A stretch of DNA of 64,000 nucleotides from Sphingobacterium sp. (GTDB lineage Bacteria > Bacteroidota > Bacteroidia > Sphingobacteriales > Sphingobacteriaceae), in the NCBI GenBank assembly GCA_022712315.1, contig JALAGS010000219.1, forward strand, positions 1 to 64,000, read 5' to 3'. This document shows, one piece after another, positions 17,908-27,391 of this stretch; within the stretch, counting starts at the first letter, position 1, and every line of letters begins with the position of its first letter. Position numbers and translations under genes: made by a program. The notes under the pieces are model-generated. The model searched no databases. It saw only the letters and a program-made list of their open reading frames with translations, and was not told where the DNA came from.

Positions 17908-19518
17908 ATGCAGAAAAGTATTAAACGAAATATTTTTGTAGCCGCTACATATGCTGCAGTATTGCTTCTCGGCTTGCTGTTGGGACAAAATTATGCCGAG
18001 GAGCAGGGAAGTAACCAGAAAACCACCTTTTCAAGTTTGCGCTCCAATGGCAATTCCGATAAATTACAATATCTCATTCAGTTAATTTCCGAGAATTACG
18101 TCGACAATGTCAGTATAGACACCGTGCAGGATGAAGCCATTGAGCATGTTGTTTCCCGCCTGGATCCTTTTTCCACCTTTTTGAAACCCAATCAAGTGCT
18201 AGCAAAGCAGGAAACGCTTGAGGGAACATTTGATGGTATCGGAGTAGAGTACTTTCGCCTGAAAGATACGCTACTTGTTGTTGGGATGGTTGCAGCTGGT
18301 CCCGCTGAAAAAGCAGGTATGCGTATTGGCGACCGCATTTTAAAGATCGGTAATAAGGATCTTGTCGGAAGAAAGGTTGCCGAATCCGAAATTGAAAAAC
18401 TGATCCGCGGAAAGAAAGGAACAGCTGTATTGATCTCCATTCAACGCAATGGAGTAGTATTGGGCAATCCAATAAAAGTCATTCGTGATCAGGTAAATGT
18501 TTCGAGTTTAGATGCATCGTATATGATCGCTCCGAAAACGGCTTATGTGAAAATTCGAAGATTTGGACATAAGACAGCAGACGAATTCAGGCAGTCACTC
18601 ATTGACTTACGAAAAAGCGGAGCTCAAGATCTTATTTTGGACCTACGTAATAATGGTGGCGGATTTGTACATACGGCAATTGATCTGGCAGGTCAATTTT
18701 TCAAAGAAAAGAGACTGTTGATGTATACCGAGGGTGCGAATGAACTGCGCCAGGATTTCTATTCTGAGAAGGCGGGTGATTTTGGTGATGGCCGGGTCAT
18801 TGTACTGATCAATGAAAGCACAGCATCAGCGAGCGAAATACTGAGCGGTGCTCTTCAGGATTTGGACCGGGCAACTATTGTCGGCCGCAGATCCTATGGC
18901 AAAGGTTTGGTGCAAGAGCAATTTGATTTTTCAGACGGTTCTGCAATCAATCTGACTGTGGCTCGCTACTATACACCACTTGGAAGATGTATTCAGCGAA
19001 AATATGCACGGGCAAATTTTGATGCAGCAAAATACATGACAGGCTTCGATCTATGGACAATGGATACCGAATTCAGCCAAAAAGAAATGTTTACCACCAG
19101 CAAAGGAAAGCTTGTATTCGGTGGTGGCGGTATTCTTCCGGACGTGACTATCCCGATTGACACCAATGAAACCAGTGCCAAGTACCGCGAGATATTTCAT
19201 TCCAATGCAATCGAAGAGTTTGTTTATGATCGTTTCACGAAACATCTGCCGGCATATTCTATCGAGAATTTTATTAGTGGCTATCACTTGCCAGCAACAG
19301 AATTTGATCTATTCATTTCATATCTTAATAGCCAAAAGCGGATCGCGGTCACAGCCAAAGAAGCAAAAAATCTGCATGATTTAATTCAATCCGATATCGA
19401 GGCCTTGGTCGGTCGATATTATTTTGGTCGTGAAGCATATTACAAAATCAAAAACCGAAGAGATAAATTTATTGAAATAGGTCTTAAAACGTTGGGGTAT
19501 CAAATGCCTAAGGTTTAA
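17908..19518 (+). CDS. S41 family C-terminal processing peptidase
   Basis: A 536-residue periplasmic serine protease of the CtpA/Prc type that trims exported proteins from the C-terminal side. An N-terminal membrane anchor (IFVAATYAAVLLLGLLLG, about 8-25) is followed by a cap (HVVSRLDPFSTFL), a PDZ domain (about 105-190, MVAAGPAEKAGMRIGDRIL) and the catalytic core with LRNNGGGFVHTA, the nucleophile in NESTASASEILSGALQD and the lysine in RRSYGKGLVQEQ. A C-terminal extension of about 120 residues follows. It converges on the EEP gene with an 11-bp overlap. Confidence 0.93.
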   Translation: MQKSIKRNIFVAATYAAVLLLGLLLGQNYAEEQGSNQKTTFSSLRSNGNSDKLQYLIQLISENYVDNVSIDTVQDEAIEHVVSRLDPFSTFLKPNQVLAKQETLEGTFDGIGVEYFRLKDTLLVVGMVAAGPAEKAGMRIGDRILKIGNKDLVGRKVAESEIEKLIRGKKGTAVLISIQRNGVVLGNPIKVIRDQVNVSSLDASYMIAPKTAYVKIRRFGHKTADEFRQSLIDLRKSGAQDLILDLRNNGGGFVHTAIDLAGQFFKEKRLLMYTEGANELRQDFYSEKAGDFGDGRVIVLINESTASASEILSGALQDLDRATIVGRRSYGKGLVQEQFDFSDGSAINLTVARYYTPLGRCIQRKYARANFDAAKYMTGFDLWTMDTEFSQKEMFTTSKGKLVFGGGGILPDVTIPIDTNETSAKYREIFHSNAIEEFVYDRFTKHLPAYSIENFISGYHLPATEFDLFISYLNSQKRIAVTAKEAKNLHDLIQSDIEALVGRYYFGREAYYKIKNRRDKFIEIGLKTLGYQMPKV

Positions 19519-20623
19519 GTCTAAGATCAGACCATACAGGATAATGATCCGACAATTTCTGTTTGACAATCTGATAGTTCATCACCTGAAATTTCGGACT
19601 GGCAAAAATATAGTCGATCTGAAAGATCGGTAGGAGGGCATGATGGGTCACTCCCCAGCCATTACCTTTCTCCTTAAATGCATTATACAGCCTGTCTCCA
19701 ATTAAATTGACCGAGTAGCTCATTGGCGTATCATTGAAATCACCTACCGCAATATAAGGATATTGACATTCATTCATGTGTTTCTTTAACGAATGCGCCT
19801 GTTCGCTACGAAGCTCGAAGGCATTCTTAAGTTTGCGGCTCAATTTACGTGTCCTCGAATTATCCGATTCATTATTATTGGACAGATTTTGGATAAATTC
19901 CTTGTCTTCATTTTGAAGCGCAAAAGAACGGAGATGTATATTATAGATGCGAATCAGTGTATCCTGTTTTTTGATATCTACATAACTAATCCGGTTGATT
20001 CCGTAATCGTTGTCTCTGATGGTACCTGAATCATAGATTGGGAAGCGGGACAGGACAGCCATTCCATAAGCCTCGTAATCGTTTTTAGAACTAGGCTCAA
20101 AGAAAAAATAATCATAGCCCAGTTTATCTTTGAATTCCTCTGAGAACACATGTTTTCCTTTAATCTTGCTAATATATTCCTGAAAGCAGATCACATCGGG
20201 AGATATGCTGTCAATAATTCGGACAACGTCGGCTTTAAAGTTTTTTTTCTCATCGTTTACTTTTTTGAACAAATGAGCATTGAAGGTCATGATGCGAAGG
20301 GTACGTGTCTCGGAGGATACAGGGGCATTCTCTTTTCGAATGTTCCAATGTTTAGTTAAAAAAGGCCATCCAATGAGGATTGTCACGAGTGAATAAAGTG
20401 CAATTTTTCGTTTGCGGAGTAGCCAGTAAAAGATAAATCCAATATTGATAAGGAGAATTGGAAGGTAGCCCAGGCCCATAAATGCAATGGGCCAAAAAGA
20501 TTTAGGATTAATGAAGGTCGCCGAATAGCTCATAAGTAATGCAACGATCGCAAGCATATTTGCCAGGAACATTGTTTTACTTATAAAGCCCAGTTTTCTT
20601 CTTAAAAATGTCCTTTTATCCAT
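19508..20623 (-). CDS. membrane-anchored endonuclease/exonuclease/phosphatase family protein
   Basis: About 371 residues from the ATG at 20623, which overlaps the stop of the upstream rhomboid-like gene by 8 bp; a longer in-frame start at 20671 is less likely. Three hydrophobic segments (about 10-90) precede an EEP domain: RIMTFNAHLF, VICFQEYI (metal Glu), RIYNIHLRSF, AVGDFND (catalytic) and SDHYPVWSDL. Similar membrane-tethered EEP proteins are common next to rhomboid genes in Bacteroidota. Substrate unknown. Last gene of the mutL run. Confidence 0.85.
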   Translation of the reverse strand: MDKRTFLRRKLGFISKTMFLANMLAIVALLMSYSATFINPKSFWPIAFMGLGYLPILLINIGFIFYWLLRKRKIALYSLVTILIGWPFLTKHWNIRKENAPVSSETRTLRIMTFNAHLFKKVNDEKKNFKADVVRIIDSISPDVICFQEYISKIKGKHVFSEEFKDKLGYDYFFFEPSSKNDYEAYGMAVLSRFPIYDSGTIRDNDYGINRISYVDIKKQDTLIRIYNIHLRSFALQNEDKEFIQNLSNNNESDNSRTRKLSRKLKNAFELRSEQAHSLKKHMNECQYPYIAVGDFNDTPMSYSVNLIGDRLYNAFKEKGNGWGVTHHALLPIFQIDYIFASPKFQVMNYQIVKQKLSDHYPVWSDLRLKP

Positions 20624-21494
20624 CAACCTTGTCACCACTATTGCTTGCCCTAAAGAGCGTTTCTTTTTCATGGTTCGTTAGACTGTCGTAGCCAGAAACA
20701 GAAATTTTATCTAAGATAGCATCGATTTCGTCCTGATTGGGTAAGTCATAACGATGTTTCCGATTTGTCGGAATATTGTTACCTACAACGACTTTCATTT
20801 TTGCAGGCTTCTGTTGTTTTTTCTGAAAAATCGTAGACCAGTCCATTCCCGATTTTAGCGCATAAGTGAATCCCATTCCAAAAAGTATAACTGCAAAATA
20901 CGAGATGGCAGCAGGTCGATTGGTCATCGTAAGGGCGAGGAATTCCAATCCAAAATAAATAATAGCCACCAACTTTAGTTTCACAGTACCAATCAGCAGA
21001 AGTCGTAATTCATATTTGGGCACCAAAGTCACAATCGCGGCCAATACTGCTGCCAACGGGAGAGAGCCGCCCATGAGCTGAACGCTGTCAGAAACGGGAA
21101 TAAGTGACCCAAAGCCCACATAAAGAAGGCTGCCGAGCAGCCACGAAGCGATATAGACAAATAGAAATTGCCGTTTGTTTAAGAAGGTAAAAAAGATCTG
21201 ACCGACCCAATAGAGCCAAAGACTATCAAAAAGTATGGTCAGAAGCTTGACGTAAACGAAATTTGATGTGATTAATGACCAAGGTTGTGCAATAAATGCT
21301 GAGAAATTACTCGGTAAACTTAAACGACGTACAATAGGCTCCAAAAAGCTTTGTGGTACAATTTTTAATTCGAAGAGCAGGTCTAAAAAATAAATGAGGA
21401 CAAATAAACAGACCTGAATACTGATCACCAAAGGTACAGGCGAGCCAGTTTTATAGGTTTGTCTCCAAAAATCTTTTAAACCGATGTTATTCAT
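20616..21494 (-). CDS. catalytically degenerate rhomboid-like protein with DUF6576 tail
   Basis: A 292-residue, six-helix protein of the rhomboid fold. Aligned by eye to the active rhomboid upstream, the GASG motif reads MGGSLPLA (serine kept, following Gly lost), the catalytic helix-6 histidine in AHVGG aligns with a tyrosine in AISYFAV, and the HxxxN motif of helix 2 is missing (LLTILFDSLWLYWVG). It is therefore probably inactive as a protease, like eukaryotic iRhoms. The soluble C-terminus (about 245-285, QDEIDAILDKISVSGYDSLT) matches the DUF6576 tail of Bacteroidota rhomboids. It sits 11 bp after the active rhomboid. Confidence 0.8.
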   Translation of the reverse strand: MNNIGLKDFWRQTYKTGSPVPLVISIQVCLFVLIYFLDLLFELKIVPQSFLEPIVRRLSLPSNFSAFIAQPWSLITSNFVYVKLLTILFDSLWLYWVGQIFFTFLNKRQFLFVYIASWLLGSLLYVGFGSLIPVSDSVQLMGGSLPLAAVLAAIVTLVPKYELRLLLIGTVKLKLVAIIYFGLEFLALTMTNRPAAISYFAVILFGMGFTYALKSGMDWSTIFQKKQQKPAKMKVVVGNNIPTNRKHRYDLPNQDEIDAILDKISVSGYDSLTNHEKETLFRASNSGDKVDG

Positions 21495-21505
21495 TGCGCA
21501 CGATA

Positions 21506-22192
21506 TTAATAAATTCCTTTTCTAATCTTCCACAGTTTAAGCAGTAGATAGCCAAATAGTGCACCACCGACATGAGCCAGGTGAGCCACAGAATCTCCTG
21601 GTCTAGACAAGCTCATATAAATTTCGATGAGGATGAATCCACCGATCATATACTTTGCTTTGACTGGTACAGGAATAAACAAAAATTGAAGTGGTATGTT
21701 TGGAAAAAGATAGGCAAATGCCAATAGAACACCATAAATAGCTCCTGAGGCCCCTAACATCGGAATGAGGTAAGTTAGTGCTTCATTATTTCCGGTATTG
21801 GCCATGGCAATAAGTTCGTTTCCGCTTACGCCGTGAAGTGGAGCGAAAGAACCTGTCGCATTATAGAGTTGTATACCATTCACCGCTGTATAAAGAAACC
21901 AGGCACCGATTCCCGAAACCAGGTAGAAATTTAAAAAACGTTTTGAACCAAGTACCTGCTCAATCATAGGACCGAACATAACCAGGGAAAACATATTGAA
22001 GAAAATATGGGTAATATTGTTCTTGTCATGCATAAACATATGCGTAATCACCTGCCAGATTTTAAAATAAGGGGAGTCCGGATAATAGACCGCAAGATAA
22101 TCATATGCTGCAGGTACAAGTTGTGATCCAATATAAAATATGATATTGATGATCAATAAATTCTTGATAACAGGTGTCAGTTGTGGAAACAT
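21506..22192 (-). CDS. rhomboid family intramembrane serine protease
   Basis: A 228-residue, six-helix intramembrane protease that cleaves transmembrane segments inside the lipid bilayer. Active-site features: HIFFNMFSLVMFGPMIE (HxxxN on helix 2), LGASGAIYGVLLAF (nucleophile Ser in GxSG) and AHLAHVGGALFGYLLL (catalytic His). Start is 12 bp after the mutL stop and the next gene is 13 bp downstream, so the three are likely one operon. Substrates unknown. Confidence 0.93.
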   Translation of the reverse strand: MFPQLTPVIKNLLIINIIFYIGSQLVPAAYDYLAVYYPDSPYFKIWQVITHMFMHDKNNITHIFFNMFSLVMFGPMIEQVLGSKRFLNFYLVSGIGAWFLYTAVNGIQLYNATGSFAPLHGVSGNELIAMANTGNNEALTYLIPMLGASGAIYGVLLAFAYLFPNIPLQFLFIPVPVKAKYMIGGFILIEIYMSLSRPGDSVAHLAHVGGALFGYLLLKLWKIRKGIY

Positions 22193-22204
22193 ATATTTTA
22201 TCTT

Positions 22205-24091
22205 CTAATTTTTACCAAATTTTTCCGCTAATTCTTGCAATGTAAATGTTACAATTACAGGGTTGCCATAAATGGAGATATTGGGTGAGTGACAAGCAAA
22301 AAGTCTATCCACAAGCTCTGCCATTGCTGTATTGTCCAACGCGGTACCAGGTTTAATGGCCGCATTACGGGCAAGGCTTTTTGCAAGATTTTCGCGCTTA
22401 GCGAGCTTATACTCAGATTGATTGTTTTTGTAATCCTCCAATATTTTCTCAATCATCTTTATTTCGTCGAATCCTGTCCCTAAGTCTGCAGGAATTCCGT
22501 CAATAATATAGGAATTTTTTCCAAATTCACGAATTTGAAAGCCTAAGCCATTGATGTCCTCCAGGAGGTCTTTCATTAATTCATTATCTGCAGCATTTAG
22601 GTCCAAAGTCTGTGGAAACAAACTTTGTTGACTCAGACCTTTATGTTGGTCCAGTTGCGCAAGAAATTGCTCAAAGAGAATACGTTCATGTGCAGCCTGT
22701 TGATCGATTAGAATAAATCCAGAGTGAATCTGAGAAACAATATATTTATTATGGAGCTGAAAAAAGAGCTTTGAGGATGACTTATCTTCGACCTGAATGG
22801 CCTGTGAGCTATCCGTATGCAATTCCGGCTCCGCATGCAATGGCAGCTGAACAGATTCCTCCTCTTCGACGATTTGGTACAGGGAATCCCAATTGCTGGG
22901 TATGCCACCTGTTTTCTTACTGAGTCCTTCAGCGTAGCTTTCTGAGCGTGTGTAGCTCGAGCCAGATTTTGATTTGTCTGTATCAAATGGATTGAAGTCT
23001 GGATTAAAAGTTACCGTTGGAACGATAATTTCATCCAATGCCTTTTTTGTAATAAGATTGGTGAAGCTTGTTTCCTGTTCAAAATCCAAAGATGGCATGA
23101 TATTGTACCGTCCCAATGATCTTTTTACGGCTGAACGGATAATGGCGTAAATAGCCTTATCGTCTTCATACTTAATTTCGGTCTTGGTAGGGTGTACGTT
23201 GATATCGATGCGTGCAGGATCTATGTCGATAAATAAGACATAGAAAGGGAATGTTTCGGCCTGTAAAATATCTTCATAAGCATTCATGACTGCATGGTGC
23301 AGGTATGGATCACGTACAAAGCGTTTGTTGACAAAGAAAAACTGTTCACCACGTGTTTTTTTTGCAAATTCAGGTTTCCCAACAAAACCTTCTACCTTGA
23401 TGATCGACGTATCTTCTTCCACAGGGACAAGTCGCTGATTGTAATTGTTCCCGAAAATATGGACAATACGTTGTTTTAGTGTCTCTGCCGGCAAATGGTA
23501 GATCTCATTTCCGTCGCTATGTAAGGTTAGGAAAATCTGTGGGTTCGATAAAGCAATACGTTGAAATTCATCAATGATATGACGCATTTCTACCGAGTTG
23601 CTCTTTAGGAAGTTCCGCCGTGCAGGAATATTGTAAAAAAGATTTTTAACTAAAATATTTGTTCCGGCAGCAACAGCTTCCGGGTATTGGTTGACAACTT
23701 TTGATCCCTCTATCTCAACAACTGTACCCAGTTCATCTTCAATGCGGCGTGTTTTGAGCTCTATCTGTGCAATCGCAGCAATGGATGCCATTGCTTCACC
23801 ACGGAAACCCATCGTACGGATAGCGAATAAGTCTTCAGCCTTACGAATTTTCGATGTTGCGTGACGTTCAAAACAAAGACGAGCATCAGTTACGCTCATG
23901 CCACAGCCATTGTCAATGACCTGGATCAATGACTTGCCTGCATCTTTAACAATAAGTTTTATTTTGTCAGCTCCAGCATCAATAGCATTCTCAATCAATT
24001 CTTTAATGGCAGACGCTGGTCGCTGCACCACTTCTCCCGCCGCAATCTGATTAGCAACATTATCTGGAAGTAATTGAATAATATCCGACAT
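22205..24091 (-). CDS. mutL: DNA mismatch repair protein MutL
   Basis: Mismatch-repair ATPase of 628 residues that links MutS recognition to strand incision. The start at 24091 (MSDIIQLLPDNVANQIAAGE) is chosen over 24136. GHKL ATPase motifs ELIENAIDAGA, VIDNGCGM and TMGFRGEAMASI are intact. The C-terminal endonuclease-type motif appears as DQQAAHERILFE, i.e. DQ-x-A-x2-E-x4-E with Gln in place of the usual His. A consensus -7 (TAACTTTG, 24098-24105 minus strand) lies right upstream. Followed closely by two rhomboid-fold genes and an EEP gene. Confidence 0.96.
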   Translation of the reverse strand: MSDIIQLLPDNVANQIAAGEVVQRPASAIKELIENAIDAGADKIKLIVKDAGKSLIQVIDNGCGMSVTDARLCFERHATSKIRKAEDLFAIRTMGFRGEAMASIAAIAQIELKTRRIEDELGTVVEIEGSKVVNQYPEAVAAGTNILVKNLFYNIPARRNFLKSNSVEMRHIIDEFQRIALSNPQIFLTLHSDGNEIYHLPAETLKQRIVHIFGNNYNQRLVPVEEDTSIIKVEGFVGKPEFAKKTRGEQFFFVNKRFVRDPYLHHAVMNAYEDILQAETFPFYVLFIDIDPARIDINVHPTKTEIKYEDDKAIYAIIRSAVKRSLGRYNIMPSLDFEQETSFTNLITKKALDEIIVPTVTFNPDFNPFDTDKSKSGSSYTRSESYAEGLSKKTGGIPSNWDSLYQIVEEEESVQLPLHAEPELHTDSSQAIQVEDKSSSKLFFQLHNKYIVSQIHSGFILIDQQAAHERILFEQFLAQLDQHKGLSQQSLFPQTLDLNAADNELMKDLLEDINGLGFQIREFGKNSYIIDGIPADLGTGFDEIKMIEKILEDYKNNQSEYKLAKRENLAKSLARNAAIKPGTALDNTAMAELVDRLFACHSPNISIYGNPVIVTFTLQELAEKFGKN

Positions 24092-24240
24092 ATAATACAA
24101 AGTTAAGAAATATCCATATTTACAGCGTATAAACACTGATGAAAATCAACTGGACATTCCGTATGTTCTTTAAAAGCAAAAACCTTTAATGTGTTCATTT
24201 ATACAAATGAAAATGGATGGCATTGATAAATAGTTGTGTC

Positions 24241-24408
24241 CTATTCCTCGGCCGTCAACGTCAGTGTTCGATATCTATTGCCCCTGTAAGACAAAGCCCA
24301 AGGAGTTGGAAAACATTCCTGCGCAATAACCGAGCCATCCCGGGCAAACAGCAGCCGTGAAACATAATACTTCGCGGCTGCCGTTTCAAAGGCATTACAT
24401 TTCCAATT
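24241..24408 (-). pseudogene. startless 55-codon reading frame between mutL and uvrA (gene remnant)
   Basis: The intergenic region holds an open minus-strand frame that begins after an in-frame stop inside the end of uvrA and runs 55 codons to a TAG at 24241. It has no ATG, GTG or TTG at its head. The conceptual peptide looks protein-like throughout (AKYYVSRLLFARDGSVI, then QECFPTPWALSYRGN, ending RTLTLTAEE). Its codon use is GC-rich relative to the surrounding intergenic DNA. The best reading is the C-terminal stump of a lost gene, and the family is not recognised. A hairpin (24351-24361 with 24371-24381) inside it may double as a weak uvrA terminator, though it lacks a U tract. Confidence 0.4.
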
Positions 24409-27235
24409 TTAAGAAACGTGCTGTTTCGCTTTTATTATTTTTAATTAAGTTTTCAGGTGTTCCTTCAAATAGAACCTGCCCGCCGTCTTTGCCACCTTCG
24501 GGACCGATATCAATGACCCAATCGGCCGATTTAACGACATCAAGGTTATGCTCAATAATCAAAATGGTATTCCCGCGCTCGACCAGACGATTGATAACGC
24601 CCATAAGGACATTGACATCTTCAAAGTGAAGACCTGTTGTCGGTTCATCAAGGATATAGAATGTATTTCCAGTGTCTTTTTTAGAAAGTTCAGTAGCCAA
24701 TTTTACCCGTTGTGCCTCACCTCCCGATAAGGTTGTGGAGGACTGTCCTAAGGTGATATAACCCAAACCTACATCCTGCAGTGTTTTGATCTTTCGGTAA
24801 ATACTCGGTACATTTTCGAAGAAATCCACAGCATCGTTGATGCTCATATCAAGTACATCGGAAATGGATTTTCCTTTGTAGCGTACCTCTAAAGTTTCTC
24901 GGTTGTAGCGTTTTCCGTGACATGTTTCACAAGGAACCTGTACATCGGGAAGGAAATTCATTTCGATGACTTTCAGCCCGGCTCCCTGACAGGTTTCACA
25001 ACGACCACCTTTGACGTTAAAGGAAAATCTTCCTGGCTTATAGCCTCTGATCTTAGCTTCTGGAAGTTGAACAAACAAGGTTCTGATATCCGAAAATACA
25101 CCGGTATAGGTCGAAGGGTTGGACCGTGGTGTACGGCCGATAGGACTTTGGTCGATCTCGATGACTTTGTCAATATGTTCTAACCCTTCAATTTTTTTGA
25201 AAGGAAGTGGAATTGCTTTGGCTCTGAAAAAATGTTTATTCAAAATCGGGTATAAAGTACCTGTGATTAGGCTTGATTTACCCGAACCTGAAACACCCGA
25301 TACAACAATGAGTTTTCCTAATGGAAAAGAGACAGACAGATTTTTTAAGTTATGTCCGGTTGCTCCATGTAATGACAATGTTTTTCCATTGCCCTCACGG
25401 CGTTTCTCGGGAATCTTAACCTCTTTTGTCCCGTTGAGGTAAGCTGCTGTTAAAGAGTTCGATTTTAGGATTTCTGTTGGTGTACCTTCGGCAACCACAG
25501 TCCCACCATGAACGCCTGCAGCAGGTCCCATGTCGATAACATGGTCGGCATGTAGGATCATGTCTTTGTCATGTTCCACAACAAGGACCGAATTGCCAAT
25601 ATCGCGTAGGTTTTTAAGCGCATTGATCAAACGTTCGTTATCCCGCTGATGGAGCCCAATACTCGGTTCATCCAGAATATAAAGTACATTCACCAGTTGG
25701 GAACCAATCTGTGTGGCCAAACGGATCCGCTGTGCTTCACCACCCGAAAGTGTTTTAGCTGTACGGTCCAAGGTCAAGTAATTTAGGCCGACATCCAGCA
25801 GGAAGCCTAAACGTGCGCGGATTTCCTTTAATATCTCCGTTGCAATAATGAGCTGGCGTTCATCAAGTTTGCTTTCTACCTGATCAAACCATTCTTTGAT
25901 GGATGTAATGTCCATCGTTGAGAGCTCATGGATGTTTTTATCCGCAATTTTAAAATGTAAAGACTCTTTTTTCAGACGCGCTCCCGCACAGGTTGGACAG
26001 GTCACTTTTGTTCTGAAGTCATCTAAAGAAGGCGCCTCATCCGATGATTTTCCCGAAAACTCTTCCAGCATCTTAAAGATTCCTTCAAATTCAACACGAT
26101 ATTCACGTGTGCCATAACTTCCATAAGATACCGTGACAACGATAGGCTCTTCCTTATTGCCAAATAAAAGCTGATCAATCTGTTCTTCAGTTAGTTTTTC
26201 AAGCGGTGTTGTAATCGTAAAATCTAATTTTTTTGCGACAGCTTTCAATACTTCCGAAGTCCAATTTTCCCGGGTAGGTCCCAAAGGGGCCAAACCACCT
26301 TTTTGAATACTTAGTTTTTTATCCGGAATAACGGCATTCTTATCAATTTCAAAAATATAGCCCAAACCATCACATGTAGGACAAGCACCGTATGGGGAAT
26401 TGAATGAGAAGGTATTTGGCTGTGGCTCATCATAAGAGATGCCCGATTCGGCATCCATGAGATAACGGCTATAGAATTGCTCCTGATTATCTTTCGTGGA
26501 GACCTTGATGATACCTTTCGCTGTTTTCATCGCCTGCATCACTGAAGTCTGTAAGCGCTTTTTATCTTCACGCTCTACTTTCAGACGATCTACGACGATT
26601 TCAATATCGTGTATTTTGTAGCGGTCAACCTGCATTTTTGGAACAAGGTCCAATATTTCTCCATCCACACGTACCTTCACATAGCCTTGCTTACGGATTT
26701 GTTCAAACAACTCACGGTAGTGGCCTTTACGCCCCTTAACCACTGGTGCCAGGATGTTCAGGGCCTGTCCTTCAAACTCAGTCAAAATCCGTTCGATAAC
26801 CTGATCGTCCGACATACGCTCCATTTTCTTCCCGGTCACATAGGAGAAAGCTTCTCCTGCTCGGGCAAATAGTAGACGCATAAAGTCATACACCTCAGTA
26901 ATGGTTCCAACAGTGGACCTCGGGTTTTTGCTGGTGGTTTTCTGTTCAATGGAGATCACTGGACTTAAGCCCGATATCTTGTCCACATCCGGACGTTCCA
27001 TGCCTCCCAAAAACTGACGGCTGTAGGCACTGAATGTCTCCATATACCGACGTTGTCCTTCGGCATAAATGGTGTCAAAAGCCAAGGAAGACTTTCCGCT
27101 GCCACTTAAACCTGTGATAACAACCAATTCATTTCTCGGAAAAGAAACATCTATATTTTTTAGATTATGCGCACGCGCTCCAAATACCTGAACTTCACTT
27201 TGTTCGCCCAAATCTGGGCTTCTTTTTACTGCCAT
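24395..27235 (-). CDS. uvrA: excinuclease ABC subunit A
   Basis: DNA-damage recognition ATPase of nucleotide excision repair, 946 residues, full length. Two ABC modules: Walker A sites GLSGSGKSSLAFD and GVSGSGKSSLITG, signature motifs TLSGGEAQRIRLATQ and TLSGGEAQRVKLATE, with VLYILDEPSIGLHQ and FYILDEPTTGLHF as Walker B. Zinc sites CPTCDGLGYIF, CPTCAGARL and CETCQGAG/CETCHGKRY are intact. A consensus -7 TAATTTTG sits upstream (27281-27288 minus strand) with a weak -33. Not adjacent to uvrB or uvrC. Confidence 0.97.
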   Translation of the reverse strand: MAVKRSPDLGEQSEVQVFGARAHNLKNIDVSFPRNELVVITGLSGSGKSSLAFDTIYAEGQRRYMETFSAYSRQFLGGMERPDVDKISGLSPVISIEQKTTSKNPRSTVGTITEVYDFMRLLFARAGEAFSYVTGKKMERMSDDQVIERILTEFEGQALNILAPVVKGRKGHYRELFEQIRKQGYVKVRVDGEILDLVPKMQVDRYKIHDIEIVVDRLKVEREDKKRLQTSVMQAMKTAKGIIKVSTKDNQEQFYSRYLMDAESGISYDEPQPNTFSFNSPYGACPTCDGLGYIFEIDKNAVIPDKKLSIQKGGLAPLGPTRENWTSEVLKAVAKKLDFTITTPLEKLTEEQIDQLLFGNKEEPIVVTVSYGSYGTREYRVEFEGIFKMLEEFSGKSSDEAPSLDDFRTKVTCPTCAGARLKKESLHFKIADKNIHELSTMDITSIKEWFDQVESKLDERQLIIATEILKEIRARLGFLLDVGLNYLTLDRTAKTLSGGEAQRIRLATQIGSQLVNVLYILDEPSIGLHQRDNERLINALKNLRDIGNSVLVVEHDKDMILHADHVIDMGPAAGVHGGTVVAEGTPTEILKSNSLTAAYLNGTKEVKIPEKRREGNGKTLSLHGATGHNLKNLSVSFPLGKLIVVSGVSGSGKSSLITGTLYPILNKHFFRAKAIPLPFKKIEGLEHIDKVIEIDQSPIGRTPRSNPSTYTGVFSDIRTLFVQLPEAKIRGYKPGRFSFNVKGGRCETCQGAGLKVIEMNFLPDVQVPCETCHGKRYNRETLEVRYKGKSISDVLDMSINDAVDFFENVPSIYRKIKTLQDVGLGYITLGQSSTTLSGGEAQRVKLATELSKKDTGNTFYILDEPTTGLHFEDVNVLMGVINRLVERGNTILIIEHNLDVVKSADWVIDIGPEGGKDGGQVLFEGTPENLIKNNKSETARFLKLEM

Positions 27236-27391
27236 GAAAACTCCTTAAGGTCCCGTGTGAGGGATTAAATGCAAAACATGCAAAATTACAGATTTTAAAG
27301 GAATTATGCGAGCCTTTCTGACTTTTGGAACAAAATGTGATATACAAGTGATTTAAAAAAATAATGTACCTTGCACAGTAAATCTAAATTT

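Noticed and set aside
24351..24381. GC-rich hairpin after uvrA as a terminator
   Set aside because: No U tract on either side; it also falls within the startless reading frame, so it is described there only.
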